Counted from the stretch's first letter, positions 6,602 to 14,246 are shown. The stretch is 15,251 nucleotides of DNA from Pseudomonadota bacterium (GCA_021823875.1 JAKAMD010000040.1:1-15251); one strand, 5' to 3'. Notes: a model not told the origin generated them from the sequence alone. Made by a program: numbers and translations.

Positions 6602-7593
6602 AGCTTGGTCTCCTTCGCCTCGATCACCTCGAAGCCGAGGTTCTTCAGCAGCGCGTAGAGCGTGTCGATCTCCTGCTGCTTCGGCTTCGGCATCGGCGAG
6701 CGCATGAACGGATTGGGGATCAGGCCGCGCAGCCATGTCGCGGTCTTGTAGCGGATATGCAGCCGGCCCATGTCGGCGACATATTCGTGCAGCTGCACTA
6801 GGCCACTGTCCCAGATGCGGCGCGCCTCGTCGATATCCTTGGCGTCCCAGGCGGCGAGATGGTCGAGCATCGGCTCGAGCGCGAAATTCCAGAAGCCCGA
6901 CAGCGTACCGTCGAAATAGCCGGTCGCTTTGTATTCGTGGAAGCGCGAAGCGAGCGCGCCCATTACCGCGACGTGGCGGTTGAGCCCGCGCAGGCCCTTC
7001 GCGATCAGCCGGAAGCCGTCATACATATAAGTCATCTTCCAGCCGACCACGTTCGGCACCGCGCGGCAGATCGCCAACGTCGCCTCCAGCGGCAGGCCGG
7101 GATAGAACGGCGGCTTGGCGCCGCCCACCGGATGGGTGACGATCGGCAGATCGACGGCGCGATCCTGCGCCACAATTTGATCGAGCCAGATTTCCGGATA
7201 ATTGTCGGCGTCCCAGCAGGAGGTCACGTCCTGCGCGCCGCCTGGCGGGGTAACGAAGATGCCGTCGACGCCGAGCGCCTTGCAGTCGCGCGCGGTCTCG
7301 ACCTGCTCGTCGGTGGTCATGGCCCAGGTGCCGGCGATGATCGGCACCTTACCGTAGGCCTCCTCCATGGCGATCTCCAGCACGCGGCGCTTTTCCTCGC
7401 GCGTGAGATAGAAGATCTCGCCCGCCTCCGGATTGATGCAGAGGCCGCCGCCCATCTGCACGAATTTCTTGTTATTGAGGAAATAGCGCAGGAACCGCCG
7501 ATAGGCCTGCTCGTCGACTTTCATATTCCGGTCGTACGGCAGCAGCGCCGCGACATACAAATGATCGCCAACGCCTTTCAGGTGCGTCTTCAT
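6592..7593 (-). CDS. DapA-superfamily (dihydrodipicolinate synthase / aldolase-like) protein
   Basis: The 333-residue product follows the DapA barrel layout: VYVAALLPYD first strand region, PIIAGTWAMTTDEQVETA, LGVDGIFVTPPGG, and the strand with the Schiff-base lysine, NVVGWKMTY (Lys186). Such enzymes make or break C-C bonds next to an alpha-keto acid, or remove water, through a Lys-pyruvate imine. Two usual active-site motifs are absent: the GTTGE loop is replaced by MGGGLCINPEAGE (about residues 47-59), and the YNxP Tyr motif by IVTHPVGG (151-158). The substrate therefore probably differs from that of lysine biosynthesis. The ATG at 7593 has AAGGAG about eight bases upstream. It is the last intact gene of the minus-strand uptake/catabolic operon. 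Confidence 0.85.
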   Translation of the reverse strand: MKTHLKGVGDHLYVAALLPYDRNMKVDEQAYRRFLRYFLNNKKFVQMGGGLCINPEAGEIFYLTREEKRRVLEIAMEEAYGKVPIIAGTWAMTTDEQVETARDCKALGVDGIFVTPPGGAQDVTSCWDADNYPEIWLDQIVAQDRAVDLPIVTHPVGGAKPPFYPGLPLEATLAICRAVPNVVGWKMTYMYDGFRLIAKGLRGLNRHVAVMGALASRFHEYKATGYFDGTLSGFWNFALEPMLDHLAAWDAKDIDEARRIWDSGLVQLHEYVADMGRLHIRYKTATWLRGLIPNPFMRSPMPKPKQQEIDTLYALLKNLGFEVIEAKETKLAA

Positions 7594-7649
7594 GGAAGTT
7601 CTCCTTCGGAATTTCCTACAGCGGTTCTATGTGGTGACTCACATTATAC

Positions 7650-8240
7650 TTAATCGAGCGGCTGGGCGTCGATCAGCACGAAGGCCACCACGCACGGCGC
7701 GCCCGAGCGGTTGGCCCAGGCGTGGTTGGTGCCGCGCTGGATCAGCACGTCGCCGGCGACCATCTTGGTCTCGCCCTCGTCCATCACTGCCCAGATCTCG
7801 CCCGACAGCACGATGGCGTAATCGAGCGAGCGGGTGCGGTGCATATGCGCGTGGCGCACCGGACCGCCGGTACTGGCGGTCTTGGCGGTCTCGTCGATCG
7901 CCATGGAACCGCCCGCGGCAGCGGCCTTCGCCGCCCAGTCCTTGTCGGGCGGAAACTGCACGACGCGGAAAATGCTGCCGCCATCAGGCGGGGCGACCGG
8001 AGTCGGCTGGCTGCACAAGTCCGCCTCGGTCGCCCTGCCGTTGTTGGCCGGCGTGGCCATGGTCTTCCAGAAATTGGTCACCGCGAAATTCGCTTGATTC
8101 ATAATCGGCACGACATGCGGACAAGGTTCATCCGAGAGGATCACGGAGCGGCCTTGCGCATTGTGGCCGGTGACGATGCGGCGGAAGCGCACGATCTCCG
8201 GACCGGGCGCGATCGTGGGGGCTTGCGGGGCTTGGCTCAT
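7650..8240 (-). CDS. Single-domain cupin protein
   Basis: The 196-residue protein has an N-terminal extension with RIVTGHNAQGRSVILSD (about residues 21-37), known from a family of small bacterial cupins, and a C-terminal cupin barrel. Motif 1 is HAHMHRTRSLDYAIVLSGE (His130, His132, His134; Asp140 where the classical motif has Glu). Motif 2 is GDVLIQRGTNHAWAN (His173, Asn177). A metal site is likely. Cupins of this type can be dioxygenases, isomerases, decarboxylases or ligand-binding proteins, and the reaction cannot be told here. It has no signal peptide, so it is cytoplasmic. It lies 12 bases after the CocE-type gene and 56 bases before the DapA-like gene, in the same direction, so it probably acts in the same pathway. 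Confidence 0.88.
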   Translation of the reverse strand: MSQAPQAPTIAPGPEIVRFRRIVTGHNAQGRSVILSDEPCPHVVPIMNQANFAVTNFWKTMATPANNGRATEADLCSQPTPVAPPDGGSIFRVVQFPPDKDWAAKAAAAGGSMAIDETAKTASTGGPVRHAHMHRTRSLDYAIVLSGEIWAVMDEGETKMVAGDVLIQRGTNHAWANRSGAPCVVAFVLIDAQPLD

Positions 8241-8252
8241 GGTCCGTCTCTT

Positions 8253-10058
8253 CTATTGCGGAATGACCGGCAGCAGCAGATGCGACGGATAGCGGCCGTC
8301 GTGATAGATCTTGTGCAACGTGGTGCGGCTGCTGACGATGTGGTTGGGCACATATTCGGCATTGGTGGCGCCGCCGACGCCGGTCGGCATGTCGGCCGCG
8401 GCGACCTCGATGCAGATGCGGTGCCCGCGGCGGAACAGATTGGCCGTGGCCATGATCTCGATGGCGTATTCGGTGACCTCGCCGGGGGTCACCGGCTTCT
8501 GCGCCGCGCGGGTGAGCGGATGCCAGGGCCGTCCCGGCTTGGAGCGCTTCTCGTCGACCGCGCGGTGTGAGGCCTTCAGCCAGCCGCGCGCCACTTCGCG
8601 CTCGGGCAGGTCGGTGGGCAGTTCGCGCTCGCCCTCGCGCACCGTGCGCACCGACACGTCCGGCCCGATGTCCTTCAGGCTGACGATCCAGTTGGTGTCG
8701 TCCTGATCGATCTCGGCGAACAGGTTCAGCACCGAGGGACCGACCACTAGGAGATCGTGCGGCAACGGATCGCTCATGTAGCGCAGCACTTGCACCTTGT
8801 TGGTCTGAGTGGGCGGCATCTGCACGAAGGCGTCCGGCGGCAATTCATCGTCGGCGCTCGACGGCATCGCCTCCTCCACCCGCAAGCGCTCCCAGCTGCG
8901 CAGATAGAACTTGGTCCACTGCGTTTCCGGCAAGGGCCAGTCGCTGGCGGTGCGCCATTCATTGGCGCCCATCAGCCAGTAGCGCACCGGCGGCTCGTTC
9001 ATGACGCCGGTGTCGATGCCTTTGAGCCAGTAATCGTGCCAGCGCAGGATCTCGCCGTGGAACGAGTGGAACGGCCGCTCCAGATGCGACGGCCCCAGGA
9101 AGGCGAGCTTCTTCGGCGCCTTCAGGCGCTCGAAATAGTTCTGCGCGCCGTTGAGATGGGTCTTGTAGGTGTAGGCGTACCAGCCGGCGCCGGTGTAGCT
9201 CGGCACCTTGATCGACGCGATCGCCTTTTCCGCCTCCTCGACCAGTGCCGGGTTGTCGTACGGATCGACCAGCAGCCCGAAGTAAGGCGGCATGTGCTGG
9301 CCCTTCTGGGTCAGCACATTAAAGACGTGCGGATACATCCGGTAGTCCGGATTGTTCATCGCCGCCTGCCAGAGCGCCTCGCGCTCCGGCGGCAGCGTGC
9401 CGGGCTTGCCCTTGCTCCCATGCATCGCCGCGAAGTGCATGATCAGATAGCGGAAGAAGTGCAGCACGCCGCCGGGATATTCCTCGCGGAAGCTGCCGAG
9501 CACCCCGAGAGCGCCGCGCGGATCGAACGGGAAGATCGCCTTGAGATGCGGCGGTTGCTGCTTGGCGGCATGGAACTGCTCGGCGCCGAAGCCGGAAATG
9601 CCGACCATTCCGACATTGCCGTCGCACCAAGGCTGCTGCGCGATCCATTCGATCAGATCGTAGCTGTCCCATTGCCGGTTGCCGCCGCCGTCGGATTTGC
9701 CGACGCCGCGCGGCGAGCCGATCACGTGCACATAGCCGCGCGATACGAAGTACTTGGTATCGCCGGCTTCCAACAGGCCGGCCCAGAGCGAAGACCAAGA
9801 CGGTTGCGGCGGCAGCGAGGCCGCCACCTCAGGCCCTTGCAGATCCTTGTTGTAGATGGAGAAGGCCAGCAGCACCGGCAGCTTCTCCTTGGTGTCGGGC
9901 CGGTAGATATCGACGCAGAGATTGACGCCATCGCGCATCGGCACCATGACGTCTTTGTCCGCGATCATCCCGGCATGGGTCGGCGGCCGATCATAGGCGT
10001 TCGGCAGGCAATCGCTTGCTCTCGGCAGGCCGGCCTCGGCGTGCGTGGTCTCGCTCAT
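8253..10058 (-). CDS. CocE/NonD-type alpha/beta hydrolase (S15 family)
   Basis: The 601-residue protein has the CocE/X-Pro dipeptidyl-peptidase layout: VPMRDGVNLCVDIYRP (about 39-54), oxyanion Tyr69 in AFSIYNK, GSPRGVGKSDG (114-124), nucleophile Ser155 in GMVGISGFG, and a C-terminal jelly-roll part from about residue 350 to the end. His325 in LGPSHLERP fits the catalytic histidine. The family's Asp, normally in a GWYD motif, aligns to GWYA (Ala295), and the usual Tyr after the nucleophile is Gly156. The family cleaves esters, amides and acyl groups. There is no signal peptide. It lies 31 bases after the binding-protein gene, so it probably processes the imported substrate. Whether it is active with an altered triad or has changed function is open. 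Confidence 0.88.
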   Translation of the reverse strand: MSETTHAEAGLPRASDCLPNAYDRPPTHAGMIADKDVMVPMRDGVNLCVDIYRPDTKEKLPVLLAFSIYNKDLQGPEVAASLPPQPSWSSLWAGLLEAGDTKYFVSRGYVHVIGSPRGVGKSDGGGNRQWDSYDLIEWIAQQPWCDGNVGMVGISGFGAEQFHAAKQQPPHLKAIFPFDPRGALGVLGSFREEYPGGVLHFFRYLIMHFAAMHGSKGKPGTLPPEREALWQAAMNNPDYRMYPHVFNVLTQKGQHMPPYFGLLVDPYDNPALVEEAEKAIASIKVPSYTGAGWYAYTYKTHLNGAQNYFERLKAPKKLAFLGPSHLERPFHSFHGEILRWHDYWLKGIDTGVMNEPPVRYWLMGANEWRTASDWPLPETQWTKFYLRSWERLRVEEAMPSSADDELPPDAFVQMPPTQTNKVQVLRYMSDPLPHDLLVVGPSVLNLFAEIDQDDTNWIVSLKDIGPDVSVRTVREGERELPTDLPEREVARGWLKASHRAVDEKRSKPGRPWHPLTRAAQKPVTPGEVTEYAIEIMATANLFRRGHRICIEVAAADMPTGVGGATNAEYVPNHIVSSRTTLHKIYHDGRYPSHLLLPVIPQ

Positions 10059-10089
10059 GGAACGCAGTCTCTTGTTGGCGCCTACGCGC

Positions 10090-11010
10090 TCACGGGAATA
10101 CGATCTTGTTGGGATCGAGCTTGGTGCGATAGAGCTTCAACTCGTTGCCGATCTTGAGATAGAAGTTGAGATCGTCCGGACTCGCCGAATTGCTGAAGGT
10201 CGGGAAGCGCGGCGAGTTGTAGCCGATGTACTTCTTCTCGATCTTGCGGGCCTCGTCCGGATGCGCGCGGATGAAGGCCAGCCCCTCGTCGATCGAGGCG
10301 CGGAAGTTCTTGATCGTGTCCTTGTGCGCGTTGGCCCAATCAGCACTGGCGATCCAGCCGCTGACGAACACGTTGGGATTGACCTCGGCGAAATATTCCG
10401 CGGCGATCTTGCCGATATGGGTGGCCACCACCTTGGTGCGGAATGGCTCGACGATCGCCAGATAATCGATGCTGCCACTCTTGAGCACGTCGGGCAACTG
10501 CGGCAGCGGCGCCTCGATCACCTTCACCTTGTCGAGCGGCACGTGGTTGTTGATCAGCCACTTGCGGAACATCACGTCGATGACGCTATTGATCCCTGGC
10601 ACGCCAACCTTATGGCCGATCAGGTCGGAGGGCTTGCTGTAATTGACGCCGTTGCGCACCAGCAGGCTGATGAACGGATGCTCCTTGGTATGGCGGGCGG
10701 CGCCGGCGACCAGCACCAGGTTGAGGCCGCCGTCGTCGGCCTGCAGCAGCGTTGGCACCGTGGTCATGCCGATCTGGATGCTGCCGGAAACGATCGCCGA
10801 GGGGATGTTGTTGACGACCGGAATCTTCGTCATCTTGGCGTCGATATTGTGCTTGGCGAAGATGCCCTGGTCGGCTGCCACATAGGCAGCCAGGAAGTCG
10901 GTGGCCGGCGGATAGCCGATCGCGACCTTCACCGGTTCGGCCAGCGCCGGTCCGGTCAGGCCGGCGAGCAACAAGGCGCCGAGCGCGAAAAGATTGCGTC
11001 GTTTCATCAT
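10090..11010 (-). CDS. ABC importer periplasmic solute-binding protein (NMT1/TauA type)
   Basis: The 306-residue product has a signal peptide (MMKRR, hydrophobic stretch, cleavage after Ala-Leu-Ala at residue 24). Family landmarks follow: VKVAIGYPPATDFLAAYVAADQGIF, SAIVSGSIQIGMTTVPTLL, the hinge segment DLIGHKVGVPG, and LKSGSIDYLAIVEP. It is a different subfamily from the protein of the first importer and shares little direct similarity. GGGAGG lies seven bases before the first of two adjacent ATG codons, so the start at 11010 is used. It is encoded after the two permeases and directly before the CocE-type hydrolase, an order suggesting that uptake and catabolism are coupled. The ligand is unknown. 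Confidence 0.9.
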   Translation of the reverse strand: MMKRRNLFALGALLLAGLTGPALAEPVKVAIGYPPATDFLAAYVAADQGIFAKHNIDAKMTKIPVVNNIPSAIVSGSIQIGMTTVPTLLQADDGGLNLVLVAGAARHTKEHPFISLLVRNGVNYSKPSDLIGHKVGVPGINSVIDVMFRKWLINNHVPLDKVKVIEAPLPQLPDVLKSGSIDYLAIVEPFRTKVVATHIGKIAAEYFAEVNPNVFVSGWIASADWANAHKDTIKNFRASIDEGLAFIRAHPDEARKIEKKYIGYNSPRFPTFSNSASPDDLNFYLKIGNELKLYRTKLDPNKIVFP

Positions 11011-11031
11011 GAAGTTTCCTCCCGTTTCGTT

Positions 11032-11796
11032 TTATGTCCGCAACGTCCGCCAGCGCAGCGCACGCCGCTCCAGCAGCAGGATCAGGTGATTGGCGGTGAA
11101 GCCGAGCGCCGCCAGCAGGATCAGCCCGGCATAGAGATCGGCGCTGCGGTAGGAGCGCTGCGCAAAGAAGATGTCCCAGCCGAGCCCGGGCAGCGACGAC
11201 TGCATCTCGGTGACCACGGTAAGGATGAGCGCGATGGCCAGGCTGACGCGCAATCCTGCGATGATGTCGGGCAGCGCCGAGGGCAGCGCGATCTTTTGTA
11301 AAAATTGGCGGCGGCCGAAGCCGAGCACGTTCGAGACGTCGCTGAGCTCGTGCTGCACGGTGGAAAAGCCGTGCACGCTGGCCAGCAGCACCGGCCAGAT
11401 CGCCCCGAAGGCGATGACGGTCAGCGACATGGCGTTCGACAGGCCGAGGAACAGGATAGCGACCGGGATCACCGCCGAGGCCGGCAGCGGGCGGATGAAT
11501 TCCAGCGTCGGATCGAGCAGGTCGCGCGTCAGCCGCGAGGAGCCGATGGCGGCGCCCAGGATGACGCCGGCAATCGAGGCGAGCAGCCAACCGAACACCA
11601 TGCGCAGGCTGGTGCCAGCGAGCGACCCCCAGAGCGAGCCGTCTGCCAGGCGATATTCCAGCACGGCGAAGGCGCGCGCCGGCGACGGGAAGAAAATCGG
11701 CGAGATCAGGTTGAGATCGGCCAGCAACTGCCATAGCCCGATCAGCGTGAGCGCGAAGGCGAGCGGTGCCAGCCGGGCAAGCGCGAACTGCTTCAT
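11032..11796 (-). CDS. ABC importer permease (SsuC/TauC type), second subunit of the catabolic operon
   Basis: The 254-residue inner-membrane protein begins MKQFALARLAPLAFALTLIG and has about six membrane segments. The coupling loop is SNVLGFGRRQFLQKIALPSALP, about two-thirds along. The frame stays open upstream within the previous gene, but the ATG at 11796 overlaps the stop of the preceding permease (ATGA, 11793-11796) and gives a normal length. It ends 21 bases before the binding-protein gene. It pairs with the preceding permease to form the pore. Confidence 0.9.
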   Translation of the reverse strand: MKQFALARLAPLAFALTLIGLWQLLADLNLISPIFFPSPARAFAVLEYRLADGSLWGSLAGTSLRMVFGWLLASIAGVILGAAIGSSRLTRDLLDPTLEFIRPLPASAVIPVAILFLGLSNAMSLTVIAFGAIWPVLLASVHGFSTVQHELSDVSNVLGFGRRQFLQKIALPSALPDIIAGLRVSLAIALILTVVTEMQSSLPGLGWDIFFAQRSYRSADLYAGLILLAALGFTANHLILLLERRALRWRTLRT

Positions 11797-12545
11797 CGCG
11801 CCGACCCCCACAGCGTGATCGAGCCGGTGCCCACATTGCGCAGGACGGCGTTGAGCAGATAGCCGACCACGCACAGCCAGACGAGTTGCGCATACATCAG
11901 GCCAATCTTGAGCTCCTGCGAGGCGAGCGTGAGGCGGTAGCCGAGCCCGCGCGGATTGAGCACGATCTCCACCGTCACCGCTACCACCAGCGAGATCGCC
12001 GCCGCCACCCGCAGGCCGACATTGATGCGCGCGAAAGCGGCCGGCAGGATGATGGTCCACATCTGCTTCCAGAACGGCATTTCCAGCACGTCGGCGACGT
12101 CGAGCAGGCGCGGTTCGATGGCGCGCACGGCGGCGACCGTCACGATCAGGATCGGCCACACACAGGCATAGGCGACGATGCTGGCCTCCAGCGTCACGCC
12201 GAAACCGAACATCATCAGCGCCAGCGGCATGAAGGCGATGGCGGGAATCGGCCGCAGCGCCTCGATGGTGGGGCCGGTGATGCGCTCGACCAGCGGCAAC
12301 AGGCCGAGCACGGTACCGCAAAGAATACCGATCACCGCCGCGAAGGCGAGCCCCAGCAGCGCCGCCTCGAAGGTCTGATAGGTCGCGATCAAGAGCGAGC
12401 CGTCGAGCAGCGCGTGATACCAGGCGATGAAAATGTCGGATGGGCGCGACAGCGACTCCAGGGTCAACAGCCCGGTGCGACTCGCCATCTCCCAGACGCC
12501 GAGGAAGAGCACCGGCGCGATTGATCCAAGGAGAAGACGTCGCAT
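11793..12545 (-). CDS. ABC importer permease (SsuC/TauC type), first subunit of the catabolic operon
   Basis: The 250-residue inner-membrane protein has about six membrane segments. The coupling loop is ADVLEMPFWKQMWTIILPAAFARI, and it is preceded by the conserved RPIPAIAFMPLALMMFGFG segment of this permease group. The ATG at 12545 shares one base with the ATPase stop (TGATG), and its own stop overlaps the next permease start (ATGA), so ATPase and both permeases are translationally coupled. As in the first importer, two different permeases accompany one ATPase. Confidence 0.9.
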   Translation of the reverse strand: MRRLLLGSIAPVLFLGVWEMASRTGLLTLESLSRPSDIFIAWYHALLDGSLLIATYQTFEAALLGLAFAAVIGILCGTVLGLLPLVERITGPTIEALRPIPAIAFMPLALMMFGFGVTLEASIVAYACVWPILIVTVAAVRAIEPRLLDVADVLEMPFWKQMWTIILPAAFARINVGLRVAAAISLVVAVTVEIVLNPRGLGYRLTLASQELKIGLMYAQLVWLCVVGYLLNAVLRNVGTGSITLWGSAR

Positions 12546-13417
12546 CAGCCGTTGCCTCCGTTTCTTGACGCGATGCCGATGCCGCCATGCTGCGCGGACT
12601 GATGGCGGGTGAGCAGTTCGAAAAGCCGGTGGCGATGGGCGAGGAAGTGCGAGTTCTCGCGGGTGGTAAGCTGGTTGCGCGGGCGCGGCAGATCGACGTC
12701 GATCATTTCGACGATGCGCGCCGGCGCCCCGCCGATCACGGCGACGCGGTCGCCGAGATAGATCGCCTCCTCGAGATCATGGGTGATGAACACCACCGTG
12801 GTCTGTTTCTCGGCGGCGAGTTGCAGGATTTCGTCCTGTAAGGCCTGCCGCGTCATGGCATCGAGCGCGCCGAACGGCTCGTCCATCAGCAAGATCTTCG
12901 GCTCCTGCGCCAGGCAGCGCGCGATCTGCACGCGCTGCTGCATGCCGCCGGAAAGCTGGCCAGGGAATTTATCTTTGGCGGCGCGCAGGCCCATCTTGGC
13001 CAACAATTCGTCGATCACCGCATCCTGCTGGCCCGCCGGTATGCCGCGGGCCTCCAGGCTGAGCGCCACATTGCCGCGCACCGTGCGCCAGGGCAGCAGC
13101 GCCTTGGAATAGTCCTGAAAGATGATGGCGCGGTCGCGCGAGGGGCCGGCGATCGGCTGGCCGTTGAACAGCACCTCGCCTTGTGTGGGGCGGAACAGGC
13201 CGGCCAGCACCCGCAATAACGTGGTCTTGCCGGAGCCGGAGGAGCCGACGATGCAGAGGAACTCGCCGTCGCGGACGTCAATATTGATGTGATCGAGAAC
13301 CGTCAGGCCGCCCGCCGACGGCGCGCCGAAGCTTACCGAGAGATCGCGAATCGACAGTGCCGGCACGCCGGACGCATCCGGCTGCGCTGCCACGCCTTGC
13401 TTGCGGATCGCCTGCAA
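12545..13417 (-). CDS. ABC importer ATPase (SsuB/TauB type), first gene of the catabolic operon
   Basis: The 290-residue ATPase has Walker A GSSGSGKTT (residues 58-66), Q-loop Gln101 (IIFQDYSKALLPWRT), signature LSGGMQQR (155-162), Walker B ILLMDEP (175-181, catalytic Glu180) and His213 of the H-loop. About 20 variable residues precede the fold and a 30-residue His/Gly-rich tail follows it. The start codon is TTG; no ATG is available before the domain, and GGGGAG lies eight bases upstream (13426-13431). GTG codons at residue 9 or 18 are alternatives. It leads the seven-gene minus-strand operon and is preceded by a promoter with tandem palindromes shared with the divergent TetR gene. Confidence 0.92.
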   Translation of the reverse strand: MQAIRKQGVAAQPDASGVPALSIRDLSVSFGAPSAGGLTVLDHINIDVRDGEFLCIVGSSGSGKTTLLRVLAGLFRPTQGEVLFNGQPIAGPSRDRAIIFQDYSKALLPWRTVRGNVALSLEARGIPAGQQDAVIDELLAKMGLRAAKDKFPGQLSGGMQQRVQIARCLAQEPKILLMDEPFGALDAMTRQALQDEILQLAAEKQTTVVFITHDLEEAIYLGDRVAVIGGAPARIVEMIDVDLPRPRNQLTTRENSHFLAHRHRLFELLTRHQSAQHGGIGIASRNGGNG

Positions 13418-13425
13418 CCGGGCTT

Positions 13426-13460
13426 CTCCCCAGGACCGGCTCCCTCTTCAAGCGGGGAGC
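13426..13460 (-). promoter_or_regulatory. Possible leader RNA with alternative pairings at the ATPase ribosome binding site
   Basis: In the minus-strand transcript, CUCCCC (from 13454-13459) can pair with the ribosome binding site GGGGAG (13426-13431). The overlapping GCUCCC (13455-13460) can instead pair with GGGAGC (13439-13444). The two pairings exclude each other, one hiding and one freeing the ribosome binding site. These arms are short, so this may be chance. Confidence 0.25.
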
Positions 13461-13473
13461 TTCCCTTTTTATC

Positions 13474-13503
13474 CGAACTCGTTCATAGTTGAACACGTTC
13501 ATA
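13474..13503. promoter_or_regulatory. Two tandem palindromic operators, probable TetR binding sites
   Basis: GAACTCGTTCATA (13475-13487) and GAACACGTTCATA (13491-13503) are 13-bp direct copies with one difference. Each contains the palindrome GAAC-n-C-GTTC, with centres 16 bp apart. The right one extends to TGAACACGTTCA (13490-13501). They lie between the divergent TetR and ATPase genes, about equally far from both starts, which is the expected position for an autoregulating local repressor that also controls the operon. Confidence 0.65.
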
Positions 13504-13513
13504 TAACTGTCAA
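13485..13513 (-). promoter_or_regulatory. Probable sigma-70-type promoter of the catabolic operon
   Basis: On the minus strand a perfect TTGACA (-35, 13508-13513) is followed after 17 bases by AACTAT (-10, 13485-13490; three of six consensus bases). One palindromic operator lies in the spacer and the other starts at the -10 edge, so bound repressor would block polymerase. The weak -10 is the uncertain part. Confidence 0.45.
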
Positions 13514-13558
13514 GCGCGCGGCCCGCTGCCCGGCGTCGCAGCCGCGGAGAGAATTGGA

Positions 13559-14233
13559 ATGACGGTGGTTGCTACAGCGTCCCGCCCGCTGGGGTTGCGC
13601 GAGCGAAACAAGCGCGACAAGCTCAAGCGGATCAAGGATGCGGCGCGCGCGCTGTTCGTGGCCAAGGGCTTCGACGACGCCACCATGCGCGAAATCGCGC
13701 TGCGCGCCGGCGTCGGGCTTGGCACCATTTTCCTCTACGCCGAAAACAAGCGCGATCTCCTGTTTCTCATCATCAATGACGAACTGGAAGAAGTGACGCA
13801 CAGGTCGGAAGAGGCGGTCGATGCCAAGGCGGGGCTGATCGACAACCTGCTGGCGGTCGCCAAGCTGCATTACCAGTTCTTCGGCCGCCAGCCGCCGCTG
13901 TCGCGACTGGTCCTGCGCGAGATGGCGTTTTACGATTCCGGCGCGCAGGCCGGCCTGTTCCAGAACACGCGCGAGCGGCTGATCAAGCTGTTCGGCCAGA
14001 TCGTCGGCCTCTCCATGACGCGCAAGGGCGCGGCCTCGCTTGAGGACCCCCAATTCATCGGCTGGACCATCTTCTGCATCTTCCAGGTCGAGCTGCGGCG
14101 CTGGCTGTCCAACGACGAAACCGATCTGCGCGCGGGATTGCGCGCGCTCGAGCGGGCGCTTTTGCTGCTCGTCAGCGGCATCAAGGGCACGCGACGGGTT
14201 TTGAGGACGCAGCGCAGTCATGCCATGAACTGA
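13559..14233 (+). CDS. TetR/AcrR-family transcriptional regulator
   Basis: The 224-residue protein has the family's N-terminal DNA-binding domain at about residues 20-67: KRIKDAARALFVAKGFDDATMREIALRAGVGLGTIFLYAENKRDLLF, with the helix-turn-helix in the TMREIALRAGVGLGTIFLY part. The C-terminal region (about 75-210) is helical and variable, as expected for a ligand-binding and dimer domain. GGAGAG lies upstream of the ATG. It is divergent from the seven-gene uptake/catabolic operon with 141 bases between starts that contain tandem palindromes, so it most likely represses that operon and itself and is relieved by the substrate or a pathway intermediate. It is convergent with the alpha/beta hydrolase gene. 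Confidence 0.92.
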   Translation: MTVVATASRPLGLRERNKRDKLKRIKDAARALFVAKGFDDATMREIALRAGVGLGTIFLYAENKRDLLFLIINDELEEVTHRSEEAVDAKAGLIDNLLAVAKLHYQFFGRQPPLSRLVLREMAFYDSGAQAGLFQNTRERLIKLFGQIVGLSMTRKGAASLEDPQFIGWTIFCIFQVELRRWLSNDETDLRAGLRALERALLLLVSGIKGTRRVLRTQRSHAMN

Positions 14234-14246
14234 GCGGCGGTGACGG

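Noticed and set aside
7629..7644. ATGTG...CACAT palindrome with nested GTGACTCAC between the cupin and DapA-like genes
   Set aside because: The arms are only five bases and the centre is not symmetric. It lies inside an apparent operon and is probably chance.
8757..10157. Long plus-strand open frame of 466 codons, and a similar one at 10045-11301
   Set aside because: Both are antisense to well-supported genes with complete domain motifs and arise from the high GC content; the translations are Arg/His/Gly/Ala-rich without domains.
13475..13500. SOS (LexA) box of the alphaproteobacterial type GTTC-N7-GTTC
   Set aside because: The two GTTC copies and the two GAAC copies are each separated by 12 bases, not 7, and the palindromic units fit a TetR operator better.
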